A DNA stretch of 64,000 bases from Allobosea psychrotolerans (GCF_002917105.1 NZ_PQFZ01000011.1:124001-188000), one strand, 5' to 3'. Counted from the first letter of the stretch, positions 1 through 7,955 are shown. Translations and numbers: made by a program. The notes: generated by a model from the sequence alone, not told the origin.

Positions 1-89
1 CCTGCCACCACGCGCCGGAGGTCTATGGCGGCTTGAGCGAGAGCGAGGCTGCGGGGCTGTTGCGGGAGTTTTTCAGGGAGCGGAGATAG
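1..89 (+). CDS. 3' end of a CDS cut by the window edge, product unknown
   Basis: Reading from base 3, an open frame of 28 codons ends at a TAG at 87-89; its last residues are GLLREFFRERR. The frame is open to the window edge, so only the C-terminal tail is visible. I do not recognise the family from this tail. The following 200 bases have no continuation, so the stop looks genuine. It could also be a chance open frame, because the visible part is so short. Confidence 0.4.
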   Translation, partial: CHHAPEVYGGLSESEAAGLLREFFRERR

Positions 90-290
90 CCGGTTGGGTC
101 GAGCGAGACGGAGCGAACGCTTCTCCAGTCGCCGGCTGCATCTGTCCCGAGCATTTGACGCGGGAGCGTCACGTTCATGTAGGTCGATCGGCCGGCGGTC
201 TAGGCGGAAGCCTCCGGATGCGGCCTTTTGGGGGGCATGGAAGACCCCAGGCTGAGTTCATTCAGGCCGCGATCGCGTCGGTCGGCCGAA

Positions 291-314
291 GGCGTTTGAT
301 TTAGATCAAATGCC
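291..314. promoter_or_regulatory. FNR/FixK-type anaerobox (TTTGAT-N4-ATCAAA)
   Basis: Bases 295-310 read TTTGATTTAGATCAAA, a perfect dyad matching the TTGAT-N4-ATCAA consensus bound by FNR/FixK/FnrN regulators. The symmetry extends outward to GGC at 291-293 and GCC at 312-314, with one mismatched pair at 294/311. The centre lies about 100 bp before the ATG at 404. If it acted as a class II site near -41.5, transcription would begin near base 344. Match to the consensus is seen directly; oxygen control of the downstream genes is inferred. The rest of 90-403 holds no gene I can support. Confidence 0.6.
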
Positions 315-403
315 GCTCCAGTCTAGTAGCGGAAATACCGATCGTTAAGAGCTTGGGGTGGTAGTTGGACAAGGGCGCGGGCCCATAATCAAGAATAACT
401 CTA

Positions 404-667
404 ATGATAGCTGCCACGCCACCGTCATTGTTCAAGCCGGTTTCCTGGCGCGTCGGCACCAAGATCGCGGTGATCATGGCACTTCTGATGCTTCCTATAG
501 GGCATCTCACTGTGCTGTTCGTCCAGCAGGTCAGGAAGGATATCACCTCGGTGAAGGCCTCCGCCCAAGCATCGAAGCAGGCAGCCGCGATCGCAACCGA
601 GGCGATGGAGGCGGCGCAGTCGGGCGGCACGCCGGCGACGCCGGCTGGCAAGAGTTTTGAACCTTGA
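404..667 (+). CDS. small single-pass membrane protein, possibly a truncated chemoreceptor N-terminus
   Basis: Encodes 87 residues. Residues about 14-42 form one hydrophobic helix preceded by WRVGTK and followed by FVQQVRKDI, a pattern I associate with the first transmembrane helix of alphaproteobacterial chemoreceptors or sensor proteins. After that comes an Ala/Lys/Glu-rich stretch and a short Gly/Pro/Thr tail instead of a sensor or signalling domain. No HAMP or methyl-accepting domain follows. No clear Shine-Dalgarno precedes the ATG. It lies downstream of a strong FNR/FixK box and 60 bp before the next small gene. It may be a real small membrane protein or a relic; the function is unknown. 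Confidence 0.45.
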   Translation: MIAATPPSLFKPVSWRVGTKIAVIMALLMLPIGHLTVLFVQQVRKDITSVKASAQASKQAAAIATEAMEAAQSGGTPATPAGKSFEP

Positions 668-727
668 GCAGGCTGGCCGCCCGCCGACTGTGCGCCTTGT
701 CTCGCTGGACTGAAATAGGGGTGCTTC

Positions 728-1057
728 ATGGACGACACGGAAAGACTGAAAATCTGTCAGCAGGCATTGGGCATGATCCTGATCGAGCATGACAAGGCGC
801 TGGAAAGGCTGCGGCGCGAAACAAGTCTCTACGAAAGCGCGCGCTTCAGCCAATCCGCCGACGCGGCGGCGATCGCCACACGGGCGCTCTTTCAGACAAG
901 CGCACTCAGCGCCCAGAACGCGCTCATGCGTATGCACACCGCCCGGCTGGCCGTAACCACCGCGCAGGCGATCATGAAGGCTGACGAGGTCGAAGCCTGT
1001 CTGTTGGACAGTGGCTATCAGTGCAGATCCAGGCCCCCGGCACGATCATCGCTCTGA
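728..1057 (+). CDS. hypothetical protein, 109 aa, helical
   Basis: Starts at an ATG preceded by a purine-rich AGGGGTG about 6 bases upstream. The product is soluble and mostly predicted helical, rich in Ala, Leu and Arg, with no signal peptide, membrane helix or motif I recognise. It follows the small membrane protein in the same direction with a 60-bp gap, so the two may share a transcript and the upstream FNR/FixK box. I do not recognise a family. Coding is supported mainly by the open frame and ribosome site. Confidence 0.5.
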   Translation: MDDTERLKICQQALGMILIEHDKALERLRRETSLYESARFSQSADAAAIATRALFQTSALSAQNALMRMHTARLAVTTAQAIMKADEVEACLLDSGYQCRSRPPARSSL

Positions 1058-1170
1058 GCTTGGTGGTGTGTCATGCACGCCTCTGAAAGCCGAGCCGGAC
1101 TTGAAACGGGCTCGCCGAAGGCCGACGGGCCGCCGGCGCAGCGCTTAACCTTCAACGGCTCCGGCTCTTC

Positions 1171-1226
1171 GTTTCAACGCGTTTTCTTCGCCCGAACCGC
1201 TGTCCACTTCGCGCGAAAACGCTCTA
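1171..1226. repeat. dispersed extragenic repeat, family B copy 1
   Basis: An element with the core GTTTTCTTCGCCCGAACC, then a spacer, then CGCGAAAACGCTCTAG. Related copies lie at 19441-19490 in the same orientation and at 57275-57320 inverted. Palindromic extragenic elements of this type are common in Hyphomicrobiales. It sits between the hypothetical gene and the acetyltransferase gene, ending 40 bp before the latter. Confidence 0.6.
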
Positions 1227-1265
1227 GAATGGCTTCATGCATATTTCCCAACCGCGGCCGGCCGC

Positions 1266-2099
1266 ATGAGCGAGCGCCTCATCCGCACGCTCGCATTGGC
1301 AGAGGTCGGGCAGCTCATCGACTGGGCTGGTACCGAGGGCTGGAATCCCGGCCTCGATGACGCCGCTGCCTTTCGCGCGAGCGACCCGGAGGGGTTCATC
1401 GGCGCCTTCGTCGATGGCGAGATGGTCGCCGGCATCGCGGCGGTCGCCTATGGGCCGAGCTACGGTTTCATCGGGCTCTATATCAGCCGCGCGGGCATGC
1501 GGGGCCAAGGCCATGGCAAGGCCGTCTGGGATGCCGGGATGGCGCGGCTCGCGGGGCGCACGATCGGGCTCGACGGGGTCGATGAGCAGTTCGAGAATTA
1601 CCGCCGGAAAGGTTTTGCCCCGGCCTACCGCACCATCCGTTTCGGCGGCGTCTTTGCCGGCGCGCCGGTGGAGCGACGGGATCTGCGCGTCGTCACGTCC
1701 GAGCTCTTGCCTCAAGTCATGGCCTTCGATCGCAGGAGCTTTCCGGCAGCACGGGAGGCCTTCCTCGCCCGCTGGCTCGCGATGCCGCATCTTGCTTGCG
1801 TTACGACCTCGCAGGGCGCGGTCACAGGCTATGGCGTGGTCCGGAAATGTCGCGAAGGCTGGAAGATCGGCGGATTATCGGCGCTGGATGACGCGACCGC
1901 TGTTGCGCTCGTTGCGCATCTTGCGTCCTCCGTCGAAGGCGAGGTCTTCATCGACGTGCCTGCCGCGCGACAGCAATTCATCGATCTGCTGACGCATGCA
2001 GGGCTTCGGCCGGGCTTTGAGACGACGCGCATGTATCGGGGCGAACCGATCCCGCTCGCGCCTGAAGTGTTCGGCGTGACCACGCTGGAGCTCGGCTAG
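1266..2099 (+). CDS. GNAT family N-acetyltransferase with YitH-like C-terminal domain
   Basis: Encodes 277 residues. The N-terminal half is a GNAT fold: the strand YGFIGLYIS is followed by the acetyl-CoA loop RAGMRGQGHGKAVWDAG around residues 78-94, the Arg/Gln-x-x-Gly-x-Gly/Ala motif. The second half (about 140-270) has the layout of the YitH/Acetyltransf_18 domain found in two-lobed acetyltransferases, including FDRRSFPAAREAFLARWL. Substrate cannot be told from sequence; the family acts on small amines or amino acids in the cytoplasm. It stands alone between repeats, convergent with the permease gene downstream. Confidence 0.85.
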   Translation: MSERLIRTLALAEVGQLIDWAGTEGWNPGLDDAAAFRASDPEGFIGAFVDGEMVAGIAAVAYGPSYGFIGLYISRAGMRGQGHGKAVWDAGMARLAGRTIGLDGVDEQFENYRRKGFAPAYRTIRFGGVFAGAPVERRDLRVVTSELLPQVMAFDRRSFPAAREAFLARWLAMPHLACVTTSQGAVTGYGVVRKCREGWKIGGLSALDDATAVALVAHLASSVEGEVFIDVPAARQQFIDLLTHAGLRPGFETTRMYRGEPIPLAPEVFGVTTLELG

Positions 2100-2122
2100 A
2101 GATTTACGCCGTCGCCTCTCGA

Positions 2123-2212
2123 CGTCGTTGCGAGGAGCGGTAGCGACGAGGCAATCCAGCAGCTCTCGCCCGATGGCCCCTGGATTGCTTCGGCTCACGC
2201 TCGCAATGACGG
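2123..2212. repeat. REP-like palindromic repeat, family C copy 1
   Basis: A long imperfect palindrome whose outer arms read CGTCGTTGCGAG and CTCGCAATGACG, and whose inner arms read CAATCCAG and CTGGATTG. It lies between two convergent genes, where such elements often sit and may help end transcription from both sides. A half-element of the same type is at 62988-63050, and more distant relatives are at 7991, 38212 and 42426. Confidence 0.7.
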
Positions 2213-2269
2213 TTCGGCCTGGAGGCGCCCTGGCCGGCTCCCGGATCAGGGCGCTCGGGCAAGTGTCCC

Positions 2270-3013
2270 TCAGCCGAGCGTCCTGGCGACCAGGTAGCAG
2301 CCCAGCGCCAGCAACCCTGCGAAGAAGCACATCTTGAAGGTCGAAGCCGAGATCCGCAGCCGGATCGCGGTGCCGAGGGCCATCCCGGCGATCGCTGGAG
2401 CCAGCGCCAGCAGCGAGTGCCAGGCGACGCCCATATTCAGTGTGCCGGCGCCGAGCAGCCCGAAGGACAAGGCGAGCGTCGAAACGATGAAGGAAATGCC
2501 GAGCGCCTGGATCAGCTCGTCCTTGTCGAGGCCGAGTGCCTGCAGATAGGGCACGGCCGGCAGAACGAAGACGCCGGTGGCGGCGGTTGCGACACCGGTC
2601 GCGATACCGATGATGGGTCCGAGCCAGCGTTCGGCATGGGCGGGCACGCGTAGCTTGGCGGCCTTCAGGCCAACCAGCGCATAGAGCACCAGCGCGATAC
2701 CGAGCCAGAGCGTGGCCGAGCCGTCCTTCTGCTGCTGGAGAAGCCCGGCACCAGCCCAGGTTCCGATGCAGATGCCCGCCAGCATCGGCCAGAGTCGAAG
2801 CAGGATGGTGTTCAGGCCGGGGCCGGTGGCGATCTGCCAGCCATTGGTGATCAGATTGGGAACCACCAGGAGGGCGGCGGCCTGGGCCGGGGCCATCACC
2901 ACACCGAGAATGCCGACCGCGATGGTCGGCAGGCCGAGCCCGATGACCCCCTTGACGAAGCCGGCAAGCAGGAAGGTTGCGGTGATGAAGAGGATGAGGT
3001 GCAGGTTTTCCAT
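2270..3013 (-). CDS. TauE/SafE family permease
   Basis: Encodes 247 residues, the usual length for this family, with about seven or eight hydrophobic segments across the whole chain. The N-terminus FITATFLLAGFVKGVIGLG is the classic first TauE/SafE repeat, and a second repeat begins near residue 135 with GIATGVATAATGVFVLPAVPYLQ. Family members move sulfite, sulfoacetate or other organosulfur anions across the inner membrane; the exact substrate is not visible. It is divergent from an ArsR-type regulator gene across a 107-bp gap that contains a palindrome, so it is probably the regulator's target. Confidence 0.88.
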   Translation of the reverse strand: MENLHLILFITATFLLAGFVKGVIGLGLPTIAVGILGVVMAPAQAAALLVVPNLITNGWQIATGPGLNTILLRLWPMLAGICIGTWAGAGLLQQQKDGSATLWLGIALVLYALVGLKAAKLRVPAHAERWLGPIIGIATGVATAATGVFVLPAVPYLQALGLDKDELIQALGISFIVSTLALSFGLLGAGTLNMGVAWHSLLALAPAIAGMALGTAIRLRISASTFKMCFFAGLLALGCYLVARTLG

Positions 3014-3055
3014 GGCCGGCTTTCTGGCATTGTTGCCGCGTCCTGTCGTCGCTCG

Positions 3056-3079
3056 ATGCTACGGTCGCGGCCGTAGCAT
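3056..3079. promoter_or_regulatory. palindromic operator between the TauE/SafE and ArsR-type genes
   Basis: Arms ATGCTACGG and CCGTAGCAT flank a 6-bp centre whose inner four bases CGCG are also symmetric, giving a 24-bp dyad with one mismatched pair. It lies 43 bp from the permease start and 42 bp from the regulator start, the expected place for an operator shared by a divergent pair. Binding by the neighbouring ArsR-type protein is inferred from position and symmetry. Confidence 0.6.
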
Positions 3080-3120
3080 TCCGGCTTGGTCCTGCCCGCG
3101 CCGAGGAGCAAGATGCCGGC

Positions 3121-3864
3121 ATGAGCACGCACGGTCCTTATCTCGCCGAGATCGCCCATCTGATGGGAGACCCCGCCCGCGCCAACATGCTGCACGCGCT
3201 GATGGATGGGCGGGCCCTGACCGCCAAGGAACTGGCCTATCTCGCCGGCGTCGCGCCGCAGACCGCGAGCGGCCATCTCGCCAAGCTGATGCAGGGCGGC
3301 CTGCTCGGCGTCGCCGCGCAAGGGCGCCATCGCTATTACCGGCTGGCAAGCGCCGAGGTCGCGACCGCGCTGGAAGGCTTGATGGTACTGGCCGGCACGC
3401 AGCCCACCAATCGCCGCCTGCCTTCGCGCGTCGGCGAGGAGTTGAGCCGGGGCCGTACCTGCTACGATCATTTTGCCGGTCGGTTGGGCATCGGCATTCA
3501 TGACGCGCTCGTCGCGGGCGGGCATCTCAACGTCGCCGATGGCGGCTATGGCCTCAGTGTCTCCGGTGAGGCGGTGTTCGCCGCGCTCGGCGTCGATCCC
3601 GCGCTGCCGAGGGGGCGCCGCGCTGCCCTGCGCCCCTGCCTGGACTGGAGCGAGCGCAAGCCGCATCTCGCCGGCAGCCTTGCCGCCGCTCTGGCCTGTC
3701 GCTGCTTCGAGACCGGCTGGGTGCGCCGCAAGAAGGACAGCCGCGCCGTGGTCCTGACCGAAGAGGGCAGGGCAGCCCTGGGCACGGCGCTGCCGGGCTT
3801 CCGCTGCGACGAACCGGAGGTTGTCAGCCCCGCCGTTCGAGCGCCTGAGACAGCCTTCGTTTGA
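3121..3864 (+). CDS. ArsR-type winged-helix regulator with long C-terminal domain
   Basis: Encodes 247 residues. Residues about 5-85 form an ArsR winged helix: AHLMGDPARANMLHALMDG, the helix-turn-helix ELAYLAGVAPQTASGHLAKL, and a wing with HRYYRL. Simple metal-sensing ArsR proteins are about 100 residues; this one carries an extra 150-residue domain with CLDWSERKPHLAG and a second wing-like stretch near its end, a form seen in non-metal ArsR-like regulators. It is divergent from a TauE/SafE permease with a palindrome between. Its 3' end overlaps the convergent patatin gene by 41 bp. The ligand is unknown. Confidence 0.85.
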   Translation: MSTHGPYLAEIAHLMGDPARANMLHALMDGRALTAKELAYLAGVAPQTASGHLAKLMQGGLLGVAAQGRHRYYRLASAEVATALEGLMVLAGTQPTNRRLPSRVGEELSRGRTCYDHFAGRLGIGIHDALVAGGHLNVADGGYGLSVSGEAVFAALGVDPALPRGRRAALRPCLDWSERKPHLAGSLAAALACRCFETGWVRRKKDSRAVVLTEEGRAALGTALPGFRCDEPEVVSPAVRAPETAFV

Positions 3865-4696
3865 CCTCATCCTTGACCGGGGCGGAGGCTTCCAGGATCG
3901 CTTGCGCCTTGAAGAAATCGAGCCCGCCGATGCCGTCGACGCCGGCGCGGATCAGGATATCGGGCGGCTGGCGCTCGACCATGCGCTGCACGATCGTCCG
4001 CGTCAGGATCTGGCTGACGCCGAGCATCGCTTCCAGCGGCTCGGGGATGCGCGTCTCGCTGACGGTTGCGGGCGCGCTGGTATCGACCGCCATGACGATG
4101 CGACCCGGCGCCAGCAGGCGGTCATAGGGCAGGGGATTGATCGCGCCGCCATCGATCAGCACATGGCCGTCGATGACGACCGGCCGGATCAAGCCCGGGA
4201 TCGCAAGCGAAGCCGCGACCGCCGGCGTCAATGGCCCGTCGCGCAGCAGGACCTCGGCATGGAGGTGATAGTCGGTGGCAAGCGCCGCGAAGGGGATCTG
4301 CAATTGATCGAAGCGGTCGGGCACGGCTTCCGGCCAGAACAGGTCGAGCATGCGCTCGCCATCGATCAGCACGGGGTTGCCGAGGCCGCGCATCAAATCG
4401 GTGAACTTGCCGATGCGGGCGTCCAGCAGCCTTGCGATCACCCGGGCACGGTCGCGGAAGGTCAGTGCGACATGCTCGCGCAGCTCCTTGCCCGAAAGCC
4501 CTGCCGCATAGGCTGCTCCCACGATCGCGCCCATCGAGCAGCCGGCGATCAGAGCGGGTCTGACGCCGAGCTCATCGAGCGCTTCCAGCACGGGAATATG
4601 GCTCAACCCTCGCGCCCCGCCCGCGCCGAGCACCAGGACGAGTTCGGGTTCGCCGGAAGCGGGCCGGGACGGCGTGGGTGAGGGTAGCCGCGACAT
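3824..4696 (-). CDS. patatin-like phospholipase family protein (RssA-like)
   Basis: Encodes 290 residues with the patatin catalytic elements in order: the glycine-rich oxyanion loop GAGGARG near residue 25, the nucleophile elbow GCSMG near residue 54, and DGGAINPLPYDRL carrying the catalytic aspartate near residue 180. The Ser-Asp dyad is therefore intact. The family hydrolyses acyl esters of phospholipids or other lipids. No signal peptide is visible, so it is probably cytoplasmic or membrane-peripheral. It starts 9 bp after the stop of the HAD dehalogenase gene, so the two are likely co-transcribed. The 3' end overlaps the ArsR-type gene on the other strand. Confidence 0.88.
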   Translation of the reverse strand: MSRLPSPTPSRPASGEPELVLVLGAGGARGLSHIPVLEALDELGVRPALIAGCSMGAIVGAAYAAGLSGKELREHVALTFRDRARVIARLLDARIGKFTDLMRGLGNPVLIDGERMLDLFWPEAVPDRFDQLQIPFAALATDYHLHAEVLLRDGPLTPAVAASLAIPGLIRPVVIDGHVLIDGGAINPLPYDRLLAPGRIVMAVDTSAPATVSETRIPEPLEAMLGVSQILTRTIVQRMVERQPPDILIRAGVDGIGGLDFFKAQAILEASAPVKDEVKRRLSQALERRG

Positions 4697-4705
4697 GCCG
4701 GCGCC

Positions 4706-5431
4706 TCAGGCGCGCCCCGCCTCGGCCTTCACCGCTGCTGCGAGATCGCCAAGGCTGGTGAAGCGGACATCGTAATGCGGCATCGCGCCCGGGTTCATCG
4801 TGGCGCCGAAACCCTCATCGGCATGGCGTCGATAGATCCAGCAGGAGGCGAGGCCGATCGCATTCGCCGGCTTGTGATCGTGGAACATGCTCTCGGCGGT
4901 GTGGAGGATGTCGGCCTTGGCGATGCCGCGATCGGCAAGCGAGGTCAGCATGTAGTCGAAATTGGCAGCCGCCGGCTTGTAGCTGCCGATATCCTCGGCC
5001 GTATAGATCGCGTCGAAGGCCACGCCGAGCCTGGCATTGCTGAAGGCGAAGGATTCGTTGTCGACATTGGACAGGATGACGAGCTGATAGTGCTGCTTGA
5101 GTTCGCGCAAGGCTTCGACCGTGTCGGGAAAGGCCGGCCAGTCGCGGACCGAACGGCCATAAGCCAGGCACTCCTCCCAGCTCACCGTCACGTTCCATTC
5201 TTCCGCCAGCCGCTTGTAGACCACGGCGAGAAGCTCCCGGTAGAGCTTGCCCGGCGTCTGCAATTGCTGGCGCGATTCGTGCCGGGCATGCGCCTCGAGC
5301 ACGTCATTGCGGCTCAGCGGCCGCGCGACCTTGCTGACGAGCGGCTGCAGCGCCGCGACCATCCCGCTCTCCCAATCGATCAGCGTGCCGTAGCAATCGA
5401 AGGTCAGGGCTTTGAAATCGGTCAGTTTCAT
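4706..5431 (-). CDS. haloacid dehalogenase type II (HAD superfamily)
   Basis: Encodes 241 residues. HAD motif I is FDCYGTL with the nucleophile at Asp12; motif II is ILSNVDN with Ser121; motif III is the Lys of SYKPA at 152; motif IV is the acidic FHDHKPAN region near 185. A cap domain occupies about residues 20-100, as in L-2-haloacid dehalogenases. Known members remove halide from short 2-haloacids, but many relatives are phosphatases, so the substrate is unproven; the cap Arg41 of characterised enzymes is not obvious here. It lies downstream of a fluoroacetate-dehalogenase-type gene on the same strand, separated by two repeats. Confidence 0.8.
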   Translation of the reverse strand: MKLTDFKALTFDCYGTLIDWESGMVAALQPLVSKVARPLSRNDVLEAHARHESRQQLQTPGKLYRELLAVVYKRLAEEWNVTVSWEECLAYGRSVRDWPAFPDTVEALRELKQHYQLVILSNVDNESFAFSNARLGVAFDAIYTAEDIGSYKPAAANFDYMLTSLADRGIAKADILHTAESMFHDHKPANAIGLASCWIYRRHADEGFGATMNPGAMPHYDVRFTSLGDLAAAVKAEAGRA

Positions 5432-5462
5432 CGAAAGCTCCTGATCGGAATGCGGCGGAGGT

Positions 5463-5570
5463 TAGGGCATCGGCCCGAAAAGTGGGAACCGGTTTTCGGG
5501 ACAGGCCGATGCATGATCACTAGGGCATCGGCCCGAAAAGTGGGAACCGGTTTTCGGGACAGGCCGATGC
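5463..5570. repeat. two identical 50-bp copies of dispersed repeat family A
   Basis: Bases 5463-5512 and 5521-5570 are identical over 50 bp and separated by ATGATCAC. Each copy is itself palindromic: GCATCGGCC at one end pairs with GGCCGATGC at the other, with CCGAAAA and TTTTCGG inside, so each could form a long hairpin. The shared core, a Gly-rich GTGGGAACCGG followed by TTTTCG, recurs at 10614, 14136, 20929 and 45451. They lie between the two dehalogenase genes and may reduce read-through. Confidence 0.8.
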
Positions 5571-5635
5571 TGTAGGGCAGCCATGCCGGCCGAGGAACCC
5601 CGATCCGGCGACGCCCAGCCATTCCTCGCAGGCGG

Positions 5636-6550
5636 TCAGGCGGCGGGCTTGGACAAAAACGGAAGCAGGGCCGCGAGCGTGGCCGAAGGGTTCTCCTCGG
5701 GCAGGAAGTGGCCGCTCTCGACCGCCAGCCCCTCCGCCTGCGGGGCGAAGGTCGTGCGCCAGATCTCGAGCGGGCTTGCTCCCTTGGCCGGGATGCCGGC
5801 CTCGCCCCAGAGCGCCAGCACGGGGCAGAGGATCTTTTTACCGGCTGCGAAATCGACCTGGTCCTGGGCGAGATCGGTCGTCGCGCCGGCGCGGTAATCT
5901 TCGCAGGCGGCATGGATGCGGGCAGGGTCGTTGAAGGATTCGCCATAGGAGGCGAGGGCGAGCCGGTCGAAGAGCTTGAGGTCCTTGGCGCGGGTCCAGC
6001 TTGCGATGGTGTGGTCGAGCCAGCCGAGCGGGTCGGCCTTGATCAGGTTCTCCGGAACCGGCTCGGGCTGGGCCAGGAAGGTCCAGTGATAGACCTGCAT
6101 GGCGCGTGCCGCATTCATGCCCTCCCACATCGAGAGCGTCGGCAGGATGTCGAGCAGGGCCAGGCGCTCGACCCGGCCGGGATGGTCGAGCGCCAGCCGG
6201 TATGCCACGCGCGCGCCGCGATCATGCCCGACGACGGCGAAGCGGACATGCCCGAGCGCCTGCATGACCGCGACGATGTCCTCGCCCATGCCGCGCTTGC
6301 TGTAGGTCTCTCTGCCGCCATCGCCATGCGGCGCCGCCGACCAGCCATAGCCGCGCAGATCCGGGCAGATGACGGTATGCGTCTTGGCGAGTTCCGGCGC
6401 GAGCTTGTGCCATTCGGCATGGGTCTGCGGAAAGCCGTGGATCAGCACCACCGGCGGCCCCTCGCCGCCGACGCGAGCAAAGATCCTGCCGACCGGCCCG
6501 TCGATCCAATGCGCCTTGAAGCCGGGAAAGAGGGAATCGAGATTGCTCAT
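5636..6550 (-). CDS. fluoroacetate dehalogenase-type alpha/beta hydrolase
   Basis: Encodes 304 residues. The residues known from the Rhodopseudomonas palustris fluoroacetate dehalogenase RPA1163 fall at almost the same numbers: nucleophile Asp110 in GHDRGAR, carboxylate-binding Arg111 and Arg114, Asp134, the halide pocket His155, Trp156 and Tyr219, Trp185, and the catalytic base His281 in SGHFLPEE (280 in the reference). HGFPQTHAEWHKLAPEL supplies the oxyanion region. Such enzymes cleave the C-F or C-Cl bond of haloacetates to give glycolate. The complete set argues against a simple epoxide hydrolase. No signal peptide is seen, so it is cytoplasmic. The preferred halogen is inferred, not shown. 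Confidence 0.82.
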   Translation of the reverse strand: MSNLDSLFPGFKAHWIDGPVGRIFARVGGEGPPVVLIHGFPQTHAEWHKLAPELAKTHTVICPDLRGYGWSAAPHGDGGRETYSKRGMGEDIVAVMQALGHVRFAVVGHDRGARVAYRLALDHPGRVERLALLDILPTLSMWEGMNAARAMQVYHWTFLAQPEPVPENLIKADPLGWLDHTIASWTRAKDLKLFDRLALASYGESFNDPARIHAACEDYRAGATTDLAQDQVDFAAGKKILCPVLALWGEAGIPAKGASPLEIWRTTFAPQAEGLAVESGHFLPEENPSATLAALLPFLSKPAA

Positions 6551-6674
6551 GTTTCGATACTCCGATGAGCGGCGACCGTGCCGCTACGGCTGCAAGCATG
6601 GCTCCTTTTACCAGCTTCGCGAAACGATCATGGCAGCAGCCGTGCGCAATCGGACGCTGCGGCGTGTCGCGATC

Positions 6675-7955
6675 TCAGCCTTGCCGCTCGCGCTTCACCG
6701 CCTGCCAGCCGATGTCGCGGCGGCAGAAGCCGCCCGGCCAGTCGATGAGATCGACCGCCGCATAGGCGCGGCCTTGCGCCTCGCTGACGGTCTTGCCGAG
6801 GCCGACGACATTCAGCACCCGCCCGCCATCGGCGACGAGGTCGGTGGCCGTCTGCTTCGTCCCGGCATGGAAGACGAGCACATCGTCCAGCGCCGCGGCT
6901 TTTTCGACGCCCTTGATCACGCTGCCCTTGTCGGGCTTGGCCGGATAACCCTTTGCCGCCAGAACGACGGTCAGCGCCGCCTCCTCCGACCAGCGCAGGT
7001 CGAAGGATGCGAGCACGCCGTCGCAGGAAGCGAGCAGCGCCGGCACGATGTCGCTCTTCAGGCGCGGCATCAACACCTCGCATTCGGGATCGCCGAAGCG
7101 GACATTGTATTCGATCAGCTTCGGCCCCTGCGCCGTGATCATCAGGCCGGCATAGAGAATGCCCTTGAACGGCATGCCGCGCTTGATCATGCCCGCGAGC
7201 GTCGGCCGGATGATCTCGGCCATCACCCGCTCCTCCAGCGCCGGTGTCATCACCGGGGCGGGCGAATAAGCGCCCATACCGCCGGTATTGGGGCCGGTGT
7301 CGCCGTCGCCGACGCGCTTATGGTCCTGGGCGGACGCCATCGCGATGGCATGTGCTCCGTCGCAAAGCGCGAAGAAGCTCGCTTCCTCGCCGATCATCCA
7401 CTCCTCGATCACGACCTCCGCGCCGGCCGCGCCGAGCCCGCCCGAGAACATCATGTCGATGGCCTCGTTCGCCTCGGCCAGCGTTTCCGCCATGACCACG
7501 CCCTTGCCGGCGGCAAGCCCGTCGGCCTTGATCACGATCGGCGCGCCCTGGCGCGCGACATAAGCCTTGGCCTCGTTCGCATTGGTGAAGCGGCCGAAGC
7601 CGGCGGTCGGGATGCTGAATTCGGCGCAGAGCTCCTTGGTGAAGGCCTTCGAGCCCTCGAGCTGGGCTGCGGCCTTCGAGGGGCCGAAGGTCTTGATGCC
7701 GGCGGCGATGAGATCGTCAGCGATGCCGTCGACCAGCGGGCCTTCCGGGCCGATAACGGCGAGATCGACGCCGTGCAGCTTGCAGAAGGCCGCGACGGCC
7801 GAATGGTCGGCGATGTCGAGCACGACATTCTCGCCGCATTGCGCGGTGCCGGGATTGCCCGGGGCGATGTAGAGCCGGTCGCAGAGCGGCGAACCCGATA
7901 TCGCCCAGGCCAGCGCATGCTCGCGTCCGCCCGAACCGATCAGAAGGATGTTCAT
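6675..7955 (-). CDS. purD: phosphoribosylamine--glycine ligase
   Basis: Encodes 426 residues, the normal PurD length. It opens with the GARS N-domain signature [19 protein letters not shown], followed by an ATP-grasp region with [14 protein letters not shown] and [14 protein letters not shown], and the metal/ATP site [17 protein letters not shown]. It joins phosphoribosylamine and glycine with ATP to make GAR, the second step of purine synthesis, in the cytoplasm. It is divergent from xseA with a repeat element in the 265-bp gap. Confidence 0.97.
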   Translation of the reverse strand: MNILLIGSGGREHALAWAISGSPLCDRLYIAPGNPGTAQCGENVVLDIADHSAVAAFCKLHGVDLAVIGPEGPLVDGIADDLIAAGIKTFGPSKAAAQLEGSKAFTKELCAEFSIPTAGFGRFTNANEAKAYVARQGAPIVIKADGLAAGKGVVMAETLAEANEAIDMMFSGGLGAAGAEVVIEEWMIGEEASFFALCDGAHAIAMASAQDHKRVGDGDTGPNTGGMGAYSPAPVMTPALEERVMAEIIRPTLAGMIKRGMPFKGILYAGLMITAQGPKLIEYNVRFGDPECEVLMPRLKSDIVPALLASCDGVLASFDLRWSEEAALTVVLAAKGYPAKPDKGSVIKGVEKAAALDDVLVFHAGTKQTATDLVADGGRVLNVVGLGKTVSEAQGRAYAAVDLIDWPGGFCRRDIGWQAVKRERQG

